Shown: positions 17,463-25,981, counted from the stretch's first letter. The stretch: 64,000 bases of DNA from Sphingomonas sp. dw_22 (GCF_018449795.1 NZ_JAAVVE010000004.1:1-64000); one strand, 5' to 3'. Numbers and translations: made by a program. Notes: generated from the sequence alone by a model not told the origin.

Positions 17463-18323
17463 TTACCACTCAGAGGTAGAGTCCGGCTCCTTCATGATGG
17501 TTGGTTGACGTTGGCCGGCGATCTCTGCGGGGGTCTTCCCGCCCAGTTTCGAGTGCGGCCTGACGTGGTTGTAATCGTGCTGCCAGGTGTCGAGCACGAA
17601 GCGGGCATGGGCCAGCGACGTGAACAGCGTCTCGTTGAGGCATTCGTCTCGCAGGCGGCCGTTGAAGCTCTCGACGAAGCCGTTCTGCATCGGCTTGCCC
17701 GGCGCGATGTAATGCCACTCGACCCGGCGCTCTTGCGACCATCGCAGGATCGCCGACGAGGTCAGTTCGGTGCCGTTGTCGCTGACCACCGTATGCGGCT
17801 TGCCGCGCATGCCCGTAAGCCGCGTCAGTTCCCGGGCGACCCGCACGCCGGACAAGGACGTGTCGGCAACCAGCGCCAGGCACTCCCGCGTATAGTCGTC
17901 CACCACACACAAGATGCGGAACCGACGGCTGCACGTCAGGGTATCGGAGACGAAGTCGAGCGACTAGCGCTGGTTCGGCCCATCCGGCAGCATTATCGGC
18001 GCACGCGTTCCAAGCGCACGTTTGCGGCCACCGCGACGGCGGACGCGCAGGTTCTCCTCGCGGTAAATCCGCCGCAGCTTCTTGTGGTTGGGCGCCATAC
18101 CCTCGCGCGCCAGCAGATAGCCCAGCCGCCGATACCCGAACCGGCGGCGCTCCGCCGCCAGTTCACGCAGGCGCGCCCGTAAGGGCGCATCATCGCCTCT
18201 CGTCGGCTGATACCGGATCACCCGGCGGCTCACGCCGACCAGACTGCCCGCCCGACGCTCGCTCAGCCCGTGATGTGCACGGGCATGAGCGACGGCTTCC
18301 CGCTTAGCGCCGGGCGTCACCAT
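17463..18323 (-). pseudogene. IS3-family transposase OrfB with an amber stop
   Basis: The DDE integrase-core half of the transposase. The first part (from MVTPGAKREAVAHARAHHGL) ends at NQR followed by TAG (17964-17966). The same frame continues [20 protein letters not shown], then [23 protein letters not shown] and [18 protein letters not shown]. Family members have Trp (TGG) at the stop position in the conserved QRWSLDFV block, so a single G-to-A change explains the break. All three catalytic acidic residues lie downstream of the stop, so the protein is inactive unless the codon is read through. Confidence 0.88.
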
Positions 18324-18583
18324 TTTTTTGAGGCCAGATCCTTCAGCACGACGTTGTCGAGCATCACCTCGGCCACCAGCTTCTTCAGCCGGGCGTTCTC
18401 GTCCTCCAGCGCTCGCAACCGACGAGCCTCGGACACCTCCAGCCCGCCATATTTCGACTTCCACTTGTAGAACGTCGCCGAGCTGATCCCGTGACGCCGG
18501 CACACCTCCGCCGTCGCCATGCCCGCCTCCTGCTCCTTCAAGATCGCGATGATCTGCTCTTCGCTGAACCTGCTGCGCTTCAT
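18317..18583 (-). CDS. IS3-family transposase OrfA
   Basis: Eighty-eight residues from ATG 18583, beginning MKRSRFSEEQIIAILKEQEA. A helix-turn-helix (TAEVCRRHGISSATFYKWKS) is followed by a leucine-rich coiled coil (ARRLRALEDENARLKKLVAE). It is the DNA-binding half of the OrfAB transposase. Near its end a run of seven A residues on the coding strand (18323-18329) encodes SKK and is the expected programmed -1 slippage site into orfB. Confidence 0.92.
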   Translation of the reverse strand: MKRSRFSEEQIIAILKEQEAGMATAEVCRRHGISSATFYKWKSKYGGLEVSEARRLRALEDENARLKKLVAEVMLDNVVLKDLASKKW

Positions 18584-18645
18584 TCCGTCCGACTCCTTCC
18601 GTCGGCCTCTACTCAAAATCGGTCACATTCCAGGGGCACACGTCA

Positions 18646-18830
18646 AGTGTCTTGCGCGACCCGTAACAGGGTGGCGCATCGACCCAGCGGTCGCCCGATT
18701 TCACCTCGTGAATGATGCCGCTGATCACTCGGCGATCATCGACCCGCGAAACTTCTCGCACCTTGTCTGGCAGCGGCGGACTAAGCCGGGCGAACTGCGT
18801 GTCGCTCAACCAGAACTCGCTCAAATCCAT
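18646..18830 (-). pseudogene. IS5 transposase N-terminal part
   Basis: This starts at ATG 18830 and covers about 62 codons ending SRKTL, with RVDDRRVISGIIHEVKSGDR and WVDAPPCYG typical of IS5-family N-termini (DUF4096-like region). It is cut off by the IS3-family insertion; beyond 18646 the frame reads into IS3 sequence. It is non-functional. Confidence 0.85.
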
Positions 18831-19474
18831 GTTCCCGCTGCCGGAGAGCATGAATCACATTCGTGCCGCCAAGGGAATCCCGTTTATGGATCCCGATCCT
18901 GGCATTTTTTTGACGCTTGTCAGCTTATTGGTGTTTGCGTTTCGAAGCTGCTTGAATGGAATTGGCTGCTCTTTCGCAGTTCGCGCGTCGACTATCGGCG
19001 AATATCTGGTGTGCTACTTATCTGGTGGACTAGGAGCGCTGTGCCCTTGGAAATCTGCTGAACGCCATGCCGAACCAGGTAGTTTGCGCCAGACACCAGA
19101 TCGTTGCCCTCGGGAGTCGGTTTGAGACAGCAGGCCGCCGTGCCTAAGGCGCTACGCGAACGCTTCAAAGTCCGACTATGTCCGGTGAAATACGTCCGCG
19201 CTTATTATACGTGTTGCATTTTGCAACTGACATTTTCAAGCTAAGTACTTGAAAATATTGGTGACCCCTACGAGTGTAGAACTTTAGTCTCAGGTGGTGC
19301 CGGGACGTCTCTAACTACACTGTAAAATCAGAGATTTGTCTATTAGTGTGTTCGTGATCGATCGCCCTGAATTGCCTGAAACTGGATCGAAATGTGGGAA
19401 CGATTGTGGGGCCATTTCCTGCATGAAAATGTGGGAACGGACCCGCGAAATTCCCGGACAGGGAATCGAACGCG
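18831..19474. other. Intergenic stretch with no convincing gene
   Basis: About 640 bp between the IS5 relic and the integrase, more AT-rich than its surroundings, especially 19195-19350. Open frames present here show no family features and no ribosome-binding sites. A 16-bp tRNA-end-like sequence lies at 19259-19274. I see no RNA gene in it. Confidence 0.5.
19259..19274 (-). other. Possible integrase attachment-site remnant (tRNA 3'-end-like)
   Basis: TGGTGACCCCTACGAG, read on the minus strand, ends in CCA preceded by a sequence that could be one side of a tRNA acceptor stem (CTCGTAGGGGTCACCA). No T-arm or body of a tRNA follows on the right. Integrases of the kind encoded 200 bp downstream usually use tRNA 3' ends, so this may be the partial duplicate copy. 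A chance match is possible. Confidence 0.25.
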
Positions 19475-20683
19475 ATGGCGCTTACTGCCCTCAAAGTGAA
19501 GAACGCCAAGCCCGGTCGCCATGTCGATGGCCGGGGACTTTGCCTGCTGGTCAAGGACAGCGGTGCGCGAACCTGGGTGCTCCGGATGCAGCGCAATGGC
19601 AGGCGGCGCGACTATGGGCTGGGCTCGGCGCTGGACGTGTCGCTGGCCGAGGCGAGAGATGCGGCGGCGGCGCTGCGCCGGCAGGTCCGCGAGGGCGTCG
19701 ATCCGGTCGCCGAGCGGCGCAAGTCGCGCAAGGTCGTGCCGAGCTTCGAGACGGCGGCGCGGGATTGCTATGAGACCTTGAAGGAGGGCTGGAAGAACCG
19801 TCGCCATGCCAACTGGATTTCCAGCTTCGAGAACCATGTCTTTCCGTTGATTGGCACGAAGCCGGTGGATCTGGTGGACAGCGCGTGCGTGGTCGAGGTG
19901 CTGTCGCCCATCTGGCTCGACATTCCCGATACCGCGAGGCGCGTCCTGCAGCGCATCGGCGCCGTGCTGGACTTTGCCCACATCAAGGGATGGCGGGCGG
20001 AGGAAACCTCGCTGCGCTCCGTCCGCAAGGGACTTCCCCGCCAGGTGGACAAGGGAGGGCATCTGGAAGCCATGCCCTATGCCGACGTGCCCGCGCTCAT
20101 GGCGAAGCTGGCGGCGGCATCGCCGACCACGGGGCGGGACGCGCTGCGCTTCACCATCTACAACGCCGTGCGATCCAACGAGACGCGCTTTGCGGTCTGG
20201 ACCGAGTTCGACCTGGACAAGGGCGTCTGGACCATTCCCGGCGAGCGGATGAAGGCGGGCGAAACCCATGTTGTGCCGTTGTCCGCATCTGCCGTGGTGC
20301 TGCTGCGCAAGCGGTGGAAGGAGCGGACCAGCGACACCGGCCTTGTGTTCTCCAATGACGGCGAAAAGCCGATCAGCGATATGACCATGACCAAGCTGTT
20401 GCGCGATGACGGGATCAAGGGCGTCACCGTCCACGGCTTCCGCTCTGCCTTCACCGATTGGTCATCGGAGCGGACGCATTTCCCCAAGGAGGTCGCCGAC
20501 AAAGCGCTGGCGCACAAGCTACCCAACAAGGTCGAAGCGGCCTATCGCCGCACTGATTTCTTCGACAAGCGGCGCGATCTGATGGCGCGCTGGGCCGAGT
20601 TTCTGGGCAGGGTGCCCAACAAGGCAAGCAAGGACGCCGGCCCCACGGCGTCCGAGCCTATGCCGCTCCGCGCTGCCGCCTGA
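19475..20683 (+). CDS. Tyrosine recombinase / integrase (DUF4102, P4-like)
   Basis: A 402-residue site-specific recombinase. The N-terminal DUF4102 arm-binding domain (LTALKVKNAKPGRHVDGRGL through VREGVDPVAERR) is followed by a core-binding region and the catalytic domain. Active-site residues can be placed at Arg233 (NAVRSNE), Lys260 (MKAGETH), His320 and Arg323 (HGFRS), His347 (LAHKLP) and nucleophile Tyr357 (AAYRRTD). All are present, so the enzyme looks intact. It overlaps the convergent excisionase-like gene by 26 bp. It is the anchor of a small, largely decayed genomic island. Confidence 0.9.
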   Translation: MALTALKVKNAKPGRHVDGRGLCLLVKDSGARTWVLRMQRNGRRRDYGLGSALDVSLAEARDAAAALRRQVREGVDPVAERRKSRKVVPSFETAARDCYETLKEGWKNRRHANWISSFENHVFPLIGTKPVDLVDSACVVEVLSPIWLDIPDTARRVLQRIGAVLDFAHIKGWRAEETSLRSVRKGLPRQVDKGGHLEAMPYADVPALMAKLAAASPTTGRDALRFTIYNAVRSNETRFAVWTEFDLDKGVWTIPGERMKAGETHVVPLSASAVVLLRKRWKERTSDTGLVFSNDGEKPISDMTMTKLLRDDGIKGVTVHGFRSAFTDWSSERTHFPKEVADKALAHKLPNKVEAAYRRTDFFDKRRDLMARWAEFLGRVPNKASKDAGPTASEPMPLRAAA

Positions 20684-20852
20684 CGAGGTCGTGCAGGCTG
20701 GCGGTCGTGATGCGGGTGGACTTGCCGAGCTTCACCGTCTCGACTTCGCCGGCCGCGATCAGCTCGTAGAGCTTGGTGCGGCCGACACCGATCATGCGTG
20801 CGGCGTCGTTGACGCGCACGCAGATCGGATCGGGAGAAGATGGGGCGGTCAT
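20658..20852 (-). CDS. Excisionase-like helix-turn-helix protein
   Basis: Sixty-four residues with an excisionase/MerR-type winged-helix signature: VNDAARMIGVGRTKLYELIA, then GEVETVKLGKSTRITTASLHDLV. The C-terminal coding sequence overlaps the integrase 3' end on the opposite strand. Its start overlaps the stop of the upstream AlpA-like gene by 4 bases (20849-20852), so both are translated from one message. It probably acts as a recombination directionality factor or island regulator. Confidence 0.78.
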   Translation of the reverse strand: MTAPSSPDPICVRVNDAARMIGVGRTKLYELIAAGEVETVKLGKSTRITTASLHDLVRRQRGAA

Positions 20853-21064
20853 AGCTCCGCGCTCCCGGCGGGATCTTCGCGATAGGTTGCCGGATCGGCG
20901 ACCCAGCGATCGACGGCGGATTCATGCCAACCGGCGCCGTGGATGCTGATCGGGATTTGCCGTGGGAATGTCCCGTCAGCGATCTTGCGATAGAGTGTGG
21001 AGCGTGAAAGCCCGGTGCGGGCGAGCACCGTCTTGAGGCGAATGATCCTGTCTTTCTGTGTCAT
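20849..21064 (-). CDS. AlpA-family regulator
   Basis: Seventy-one residues from ATG 21064. The AlpA motif is clear: IIRLKTVLARTGLSRSTLYR, KIADGTFPRQIPIS and GWHESAVDRWVADP. AlpA proteins activate integrase/excision genes of P4-like elements. A longer upstream frame exists to 21583, but its extra part has no family features. It is coupled to the excisionase-like gene. Confidence 0.82.
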   Translation of the reverse strand: MTQKDRIIRLKTVLARTGLSRSTLYRKIADGTFPRQIPISIHGAGWHESAVDRWVADPATYREDPAGSAEL

Positions 21065-21624
21065 ATGGCATGTCCATCTACCCCGATGGCCTGCCCGCCG
21101 TAGATCACGCTGCGTCAAACAATCTCGCTTCACAAGGGGGGAGGCATTGAAGTGCCGATTCAAGGCACGTGGGAGCTTATAGAGAGCCGCTTCCGCTACA
21201 TCATGCCGCGCGGTCGATGCAGGCGACTGGCTGAACTTCCTCGGGCATGATCGCTGTCGTGAACCACACAAGATTGGTCGGGCCAGCGCTAGGCAAAACG
21301 GCATGTACGCTGCGGCGTACAAATAAAGATCATAAATCTCAGACCCTTGGCGCCGACGGTATCGGTTTTGTGTGCCGCGGAGTACAGCTGACCCGACATC
21401 GCGGCACACAGCGCATACAAGGTTATCCCATTGATTTAAGATAGAAATTGCTTCGTAGCACCCGTGCGTAGGGTCCATTACACTACGCCCATAAGGGCGT
21501 GCGTCTGAACTCCTGCATCCGCCTCGCGGATGCGCCAGCAAGTTGCTCAAGTCGGGGGCATCTCGGCTGATAGATTGAAGCACTTTTGGATTAGGCTTCG
21601 ACCGCTAAACTCCGTCCAGTCGCA
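21065..21624. other. Gene-free stretch right of the AlpA gene
   Basis: About 560 bp of lower GC with no supported gene. It contains an 11-bp inverted repeat at 21369-21410 and then short degenerate frames leading into the oxidoreductase fragment. I see no RNA gene. Confidence 0.45.
21369..21410. repeat. 11-bp inverted repeat with 20-base spacer
   Basis: TGTGTGCCGCG (21369-21379) and its exact complement CGCGGCACACA (21400-21410). It lies in gene-free sequence upstream of the AlpA/excisionase genes. It could be an operator or a recombination-related site; no function is evident. Confidence 0.5.
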
Positions 21625-21819
21625 AGGCGGGCCAAGTTTTCCGATCACATTTATAAACTGGAGCTGCTGCGCTCCCATACCAAGCAGTTGTTCGACTGGA
21701 TCACGAGCGGAAAACTCAAAATCCGCATCGGTGGCACCTATCCCTTAGCCGATTCCGCAAAGGCCCATAGCGACATGGAAAGCCGCGCCACGACGGGCAA
21801 ACTCTTGCTGATCCCATAA
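21625..21819 (+). pseudogene. C-terminal fragment of a zinc-type NADPH:quinone reductase
   Basis: Reading from about 21652: YKLELLRSHTKQLFDWITSG, KLKIRIGGTYPLADSAKAHS, then RATTGKLLLIP and a TAA stop. This is the standard C-terminus of MDR-family quinone oxidoreductases (GTYPLADAAQAHRDLEGRxTTGKLLL). Upstream the frame has no start and the preceding roughly 260 residues are missing, so it is a truncated relic at the right border of the mobile region. Confidence 0.75.
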
Positions 21820-21970
21820 TCGAAAAGGGGGCGATGCGCCTATGTTTTTGGGGCATCGTCCGCCTGCCTCCGCCGACGTGGCGCCTTGACTGGCTCGCAA
21901 TGGGGACCGTGATCTTCGGTCGCGGGTCAGATTGAATTTCCGCTGCCGCCCAATGGCGGACGAAGAGAGA

Positions 21971-21996
21971 AAGGCGCGGCCAGCCTGCCGCGCCTT
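21971..21996 (-). terminator. Rho-independent terminator of the alpha/beta hydrolase gene
   Basis: On the minus strand a perfect 10-bp stem (AAGGCGCGGC / GCCGCGCCTT) with a 6-base loop is followed by TTCTCTCTTCG. It begins 15 bases after the stop of the hydrolase at 22011, the expected position. Confidence 0.75.
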
Positions 21997-22010
21997 CACT
22001 TCCCGGCACC

Positions 22011-22802
22011 TTACTGCGCAGCCGCCTCGATCGCTTCGGCCAGCTCGTCCGGCTCGGTCAGAAACGGGGTATGCCCCGTCTGCACCGTGAATTCTTCGCG
22101 GACCGGAGTGGCGGCGACCATCTTCGCCTGAAACGAGGGGCTGATGACATGATCGAATGCGGTATGGACATAGACCTTGTCGACCCGGCCGAAATTGGCG
22201 GCCGTGACATGCACCGGCGTTGCCAGCGGAGCGAGAGGCTCATCCACGATCCCGTTGGCGACCGCCGTCCGTATGGCTTCCGGGGCGCCGTTGGCGAAAA
22301 GATCCGCGCGTGCCGAATATTCGATCGAGGCGATACCCTTGGCCTTGTCGATTTGCAGATGGGGACCGATTTGCTCATCCGCGTCCTTGCTCGTCATCGA
22401 CACCAGCGAGTCGCCATCCTGCGGGAGTAGAGCGGCGACGAACACCAGGGTCTTCACTTGCGCCGGATCCTTTTCCGCGGCGTCGGCAATGACCATGCCG
22501 CCGAAGCTGTGGCCGACCACGACCGCTGGACGATGAAGCTTGTCGAGGGCCGTGACCACGGCGTCGCGGTAGATGTCGAGGCTGACCTTGTCGGGCGCCG
22601 CCGGGGCGCTGGGACGACCGGGCAGATCCACGGTTACGACCTCGTACCCGTCGGCTTGCAGTCTGGCGCTGACATGGCCCCAGATCTGCGAGTCTTCGAA
22701 AGCGCCGTGGACGAGGACGATCGGTGGCTTGTCCGCCGCCACGGCGTTGGTGCTGAAAGCAAGAGCGACGGTGGCGATGGTAGCGACAAATAATCGTTTC
22801 AT
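22011..22802 (-). CDS. Secreted alpha/beta hydrolase
   Basis: A 263-residue hydrolase with a signal peptide (MKRLFVATIATVALAFSTNA-VAA). The oxyanion-hole motif VLVHGAF, nucleophile elbow VVGHSFGG and a late His in VQTGHTPFLTEPDELA give a complete triad frame; the acidic residue probably lies near HTAFDHVISP. I chose ATG 22802, with AAGGGAT upstream, over a longer frame to 22889. It resembles small esterases of the methyl-ester/pyrethroid hydrolase type. The same-strand upstream neighbour is an SDR about 170 bp away. Substrate unknown. Confidence 0.82.
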   Translation of the reverse strand: MKRLFVATIATVALAFSTNAVAADKPPIVLVHGAFEDSQIWGHVSARLQADGYEVVTVDLPGRPSAPAAPDKVSLDIYRDAVVTALDKLHRPAVVVGHSFGGMVIADAAEKDPAQVKTLVFVAALLPQDGDSLVSMTSKDADEQIGPHLQIDKAKGIASIEYSARADLFANGAPEAIRTAVANGIVDEPLAPLATPVHVTAANFGRVDKVYVHTAFDHVISPSFQAKMVAATPVREEFTVQTGHTPFLTEPDELAEAIEAAAQ

Positions 22803-22970
22803 GGTAAATATCCCTTGAGATAGATTGAATATTGACTGCGATGTCGGGCTTGAGGTTGCGATGAAAGAAATGATGGGTTTTGCGATCATTATCGAAATCG
22901 CCAGATGCCAACATCAGTTCTCATGATGACCTGAAGTTTCTAACCATCGCCATGTGAGGCATTTAGATAT

Positions 22971-23783
22971 TCATGCCTGCTGAGCGATAGTCCCCGTATA
23001 GCGCGCGGCGGGCGCCGACTTTGAAAGGTTCGGTGCGAGTGCCTTGCGTGCATTCTCGAGCGCGGCCCAGTCGCCGGCGTCGGGAAGCGAGGGGATCGTC
23101 ACCAGCTCGCCCTGAGCGAGACCGGCCAGCGCCGCATCGACCAGCTGATCCGGCGTCATGACGATGCTTGTCGGCAGGTTGGACACTGGCAGACCGGCGG
23201 TGGCCCAGAATGTGGTGGAGGTCACGCCCGGTAGCACCGCCTGTACGCGGATGCCCTTGGCGGCAAGCTCATGCTGCAGAGCCTGGGTCATGGTGAGGAC
23301 GTAAGCCTTGCTCGCGGCATACACGCCGTTGAAAAGCTCCGGCGCCAATGCGGTGACAGACGAGACATTGATGATGGTGCCGTGTCCGCGCCGGGCGAAG
23401 GAAGGCGCGACGGCATGGGTCAGGCGCGTCAGCGCCGTGACGTTGAGGTCGATCATGGCTTCCAGGGCATCGATATCCGAATCGAGCAACGGAGCGGTGG
23501 CGCCGATGCCGGCGTTATTGAGCAGGAGCGTGATCGTCTCGTCATCGCGCAGGATCGCTGCCACGTCGGCGATGTCGGCGGCCTTGGTAAGGTCTGCGGC
23601 CACCGTGCGTACCGCGCGGCCGGCGCCGGCCAGCGTGTTCGCCTTGGCCTTCAGGCCGGCGGCGTCGCGCGCAACCAGGATGAGATCATAGCCCTGTTCG
23701 GCAAGGCGATCGGCATAGATCGCGCCGATGCCGGAAGATGCACCAGTGATCAGCGCGGTGCCCTTGGTGGTCTGGGTCGTCAT
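22971..23783 (-). CDS. Short-chain dehydrogenase/reductase
   Basis: A 270-residue classical-type SDR. The NAD(P) motif TGASSGIG is near residue 14, followed by LLLNNAGIG and the catalytic Ser/Tyr/Lys region (NVSSVTAL ... YAASKAY). ATG 23783 has AAGGA seven bases upstream and is preferred over a longer frame. It is divergent from a GlxA-type regulator across 122 bp, which likely controls it. The substrate is unknown. Confidence 0.87.
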   Translation of the reverse strand: MTTQTTKGTALITGASSGIGAIYADRLAEQGYDLILVARDAAGLKAKANTLAGAGRAVRTVAADLTKAADIADVAAILRDDETITLLLNNAGIGATAPLLDSDIDALEAMIDLNVTALTRLTHAVAPSFARRGHGTIINVSSVTALAPELFNGVYAASKAYVLTMTQALQHELAAKGIRVQAVLPGVTSTTFWATAGLPVSNLPTSIVMTPDQLVDAALAGLAQGELVTIPSLPDAGDWAALENARKALAPNLSKSAPAARYTGTIAQQA

Positions 23784-23905
23784 GGTGAATTCCTTGGTTT
23801 CGTGAGGGGTATGCAACGGCTCGTTGCCGCCCACTTGATCTAGGCGCGCTTGCTGGCGTCTCAAATGTCGTATATGCCACCTTTTAGGACGTGGAGGGAA
23901 AGCCT

Positions 23906-24868
23906 ATGCTGTCGATCGCGCTGGTGGTCGAACCCCAGTTTCAGGTGATGAGCATGGCCGCGCTGACGGCCTTCGAGTTCGTCAACCTGGTGGCGGACGA
24001 GCAAATCTATGATTTGCATCTGGTGTCGGAGACGGGCGGCGCGGTTCGCACATCGTTCGGCGTGACGATCGATAGTCACCCGTTCGATTTACGCATCCAC
24101 GATACCGTGATCGTCGCGGGCGGGCTCGAAGTCGTACCGGCTGCCGCCGGCACCATCGGCTATCTCCAGACAATAGCCCGGCATTCGCGCCGGCTTGCCG
24201 CGATCTGCAACGGCGCCTTCATCCTCGCGGAGGCGGGCTTGCTCGATGGCCGGCGCGCGACGACGCACTGGGCAAGCGCGCGCATGCTTCGCGAGCGATT
24301 TCCGGCGGTGAAGGTCGACGAGGACCGGATTTTCATCGTCGATGGATCGATATGGACGTCGGCCGGCATGACCGCCGGACTCGATCTGGCGCTTGGCATG
24401 GTCGAGCATGATCTCGGCGCGGATATGGCGCGCACGGTGGCACAACATCTGGTGCTGCATCATCGCCGTGCGGGGGGCCAGTCCCAACATTCGGCGCTCC
24501 TTGAAATCGATGCCAAAAGTGACCGGATCCAGACCGCGCTGGGCTATGCGCGGCATAATCTTCGATCCGAATTGTCGGTCGAGGAACTCGCGGGCGTGGC
24601 CAATCTCAGCCCGCGTCAGTTCAGTCGCGCATTTCGCGCCGAAACCGGGCGGTCGCCTGCCAAGGCGGTCGAGCATCTGAGGATCGAAGCAGCGCGCGTC
24701 ATGATGGAGCAAACGCGCCATCCGATTGAAACTGTCGCCGCGGAAACCGGCTTTGCGGATCGCGAGCGGATGCGACGCGCGTTCATTCGGACGTTCGGAC
24801 AGCCGCCCCAGGTGATCCGCCGCAACGCGCAATTCGCTGAGGCGAGTGACGAAACCCAACACGCTTGA
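23906..24868 (+). CDS. GlxA-family regulator (DJ-1/PfpI domain plus AraC helix-turn-helix)
   Basis: A 320-residue protein. The N-terminal DJ-1/PfpI-like domain (residues about 1-190) shows the nucleophile-elbow-like region RLAAICNGAFILAEAGLLDG with its Cys. The C-terminal AraC DNA-binding domain starts near 215 (LSVEELAGVANLSPRQFSRA ... ETVAAETGFADRERMRRAFI). ATG 23906 sits behind GGAGGG and is preferred to a GTG at 23891. It is divergent from the SDR at 22971 and probably regulates it. The inducer is unknown. Confidence 0.88.
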   Translation: MLSIALVVEPQFQVMSMAALTAFEFVNLVADEQIYDLHLVSETGGAVRTSFGVTIDSHPFDLRIHDTVIVAGGLEVVPAAAGTIGYLQTIARHSRRLAAICNGAFILAEAGLLDGRRATTHWASARMLRERFPAVKVDEDRIFIVDGSIWTSAGMTAGLDLALGMVEHDLGADMARTVAQHLVLHHRRAGGQSQHSALLEIDAKSDRIQTALGYARHNLRSELSVEELAGVANLSPRQFSRAFRAETGRSPAKAVEHLRIEAARVMMEQTRHPIETVAAETGFADRERMRRAFIRTFGQPPQVIRRNAQFAEASDETQHA

Positions 24869-25021
24869 GGGCCGCCGACAGCCGCGAGCGGATCGCGTTT
24901 CCTCCGGCGGGTTTACGAGCGGCTGCGCAATGGCGGGCCGGATGGGGAATTGTCCTGGGGGCGGGAAATACCCATCTCCTTTCGGCCAGGTCGCCCGGAT
25001 CTGCTGATAAATGCGCAAGAA

Positions 25022-25981
25022 ATGAGGCTTGGTGTGATGTTTTCGGCGCCTTTTCGGGATCGATCGCTCGGCGGGCCGGGCGGTGAAGCGGCGTTCCTCT
25101 CGGATACGAGACGCATCTTCCCCAATCTCTCGGTCGAATGCCATGAGGGGGCCGTGTCCCGCTCCGTCGAGGGTCGTGAGATCGGTGGTTTTCCGATTGC
25201 ACGCGTCGCCTCGCCCCACATCTCCGTCCATACCTCCAGGCATAGCGCCGCGCGGTATGGCATGGCGGAGCGCTTCAAATTCTACTGGCAGCTCTCCGGG
25301 GCCATGCGTCTGGAGGACGCGGAGCGCTCGGTGTGCCTGTCGGCGGGCGATGCGATCCTCCTGTCCCTATCGTCCACCTATCGGCTGGACCTGGGTCAGG
25401 AGGCGTGCGGCCTGATCCTGATGTTCAGTCCCACGCCCCGCTCTTCGTGGGGTGAGGCCGCGTATCGACATCATGGCCGGAAAATTGGAATGAATGGCGC
25501 CAGCGTCGCGGCATCCGCGACAATAGCGGCGTTGCTGGCCCATGCACGCGGGAGCCGGACCGATGCATTGGCCGTGCGTTCGGCCCTCGAACTCGCCTTC
25601 GCCGCACTGGAAGACGAGGAGGGCATCGCGCCGGCGTCGCCCGCCTCGTCGGGCTCGCTGCGTCGGGCGGTCCTGCTGGTGGAGGAGCATATCTCCGATC
25701 CGCATTACGGACCCGAGCAGTTGGCCGCCGATCTGGGATGGTCCAGGCGCACGCTGTACAACCGCTTCGCCGAGCTCGGCCTGACCCCGGCCGGTTTCAT
25801 CAGGCGCCAGCGCCTGCGCAGCGCGCGGGCGGACATATTGGGCGATCCGGCAGGAGAGCAGGAACTGGGCGTAATCGCGTTGCGCAACGGCTTCACTGAC
25901 AGCTCCAGTCTCAGCCATGCGTTCAAGGCCGCCTATGGAATCCCGCCGAGCCGGTTGCGGCTTGGGCGCAAGCCCCTGTGA
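25022..25981 (+). CDS. AraC-family transcriptional regulator
   Basis: About 319 residues. An N-terminal AraC-binding-like (cupin-type, PF14525-like) sensor region precedes a C-terminal double helix-turn-helix: YGPEQLAADLGWSRRTLYNR ... LGVIALRNGFTDSSSLSHAF. The start is uncertain: ATG 25022 gives a family-typical length, while an upstream TTG at 24950 would extend it. It precedes the aldehyde dehydrogenase gene in the same direction by 160 bp and is its likely regulator. Confidence 0.82.
   Translation: MRLGVMFSAPFRDRSLGGPGGEAAFLSDTRRIFPNLSVECHEGAVSRSVEGREIGGFPIARVASPHISVHTSRHSAARYGMAERFKFYWQLSGAMRLEDAERSVCLSAGDAILLSLSSTYRLDLGQEACGLILMFSPTPRSSWGEAAYRHHGRKIGMNGASVAASATIAALLAHARGSRTDALAVRSALELAFAALEDEEGIAPASPASSGSLRRAVLLVEEHISDPHYGPEQLAADLGWSRRTLYNRFAELGLTPAGFIRRQRLRSARADILGDPAGEQELGVIALRNGFTDSSSLSHAFKAAYGIPPSRLRLGRKPL

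Larger units (their letters stand above)
17444..18645 (-). mobile_element. IS3-family (IS407-like) insertion sequence, 1202 bp
   Basis: Both ends are visible. The left end begins TGACGTGCGCCCCTGATTGT and the right end, read on the other strand, TGACGTGTGCCCCTGGAATG, giving imperfect terminal inverted repeats. A 4-bp target duplication AGTG flanks it (17440-17443 and 18646-18649), the length expected for the IS407 subgroup. It carries orfA and orfB on the minus strand. It landed inside the IS5 relic. The clean duplication indicates simple transposition and no later rearrangement at the ends, but orfB has a stop codon, so the copy cannot move by itself. Confidence 0.92.
16984..18830 (-). mobile_element. 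IS5-family relic, interrupted by an IS3 element
   Basis: The IS5-type transposase is split. Its N-terminus (from MDLSEFWLSDTQFARLSP, start 18830) runs to YGSRKTL at 18646, and the continuation YNRFVRWAAKA appears at 17443 on the far side of the IS3 insertion. Removing the IS3 element and one copy of AGTG restores the Lys-Thr-Leu-Tyr-Asn-Arg reading. The outer terminal repeats were not recognised, so the outer limits are approximate. The relic is dead for two further reasons given under its C-terminal part. Confidence 0.85.

Noticed and set aside
18712..19125. Plus-strand frame with a hydrophobic stretch (PGIFLTLVSLLVFAFRSC)
   Set aside because: The first half is antisense to the IS5 N-terminus, there is no ribosome-binding site, and the tail is not protein-like.
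19259..19274. A complete tRNA gene at the integrase
   Set aside because: Only the acceptor-end-like 16-mer is present; no T-arm, anticodon arm or matching 5' acceptor strand follows.
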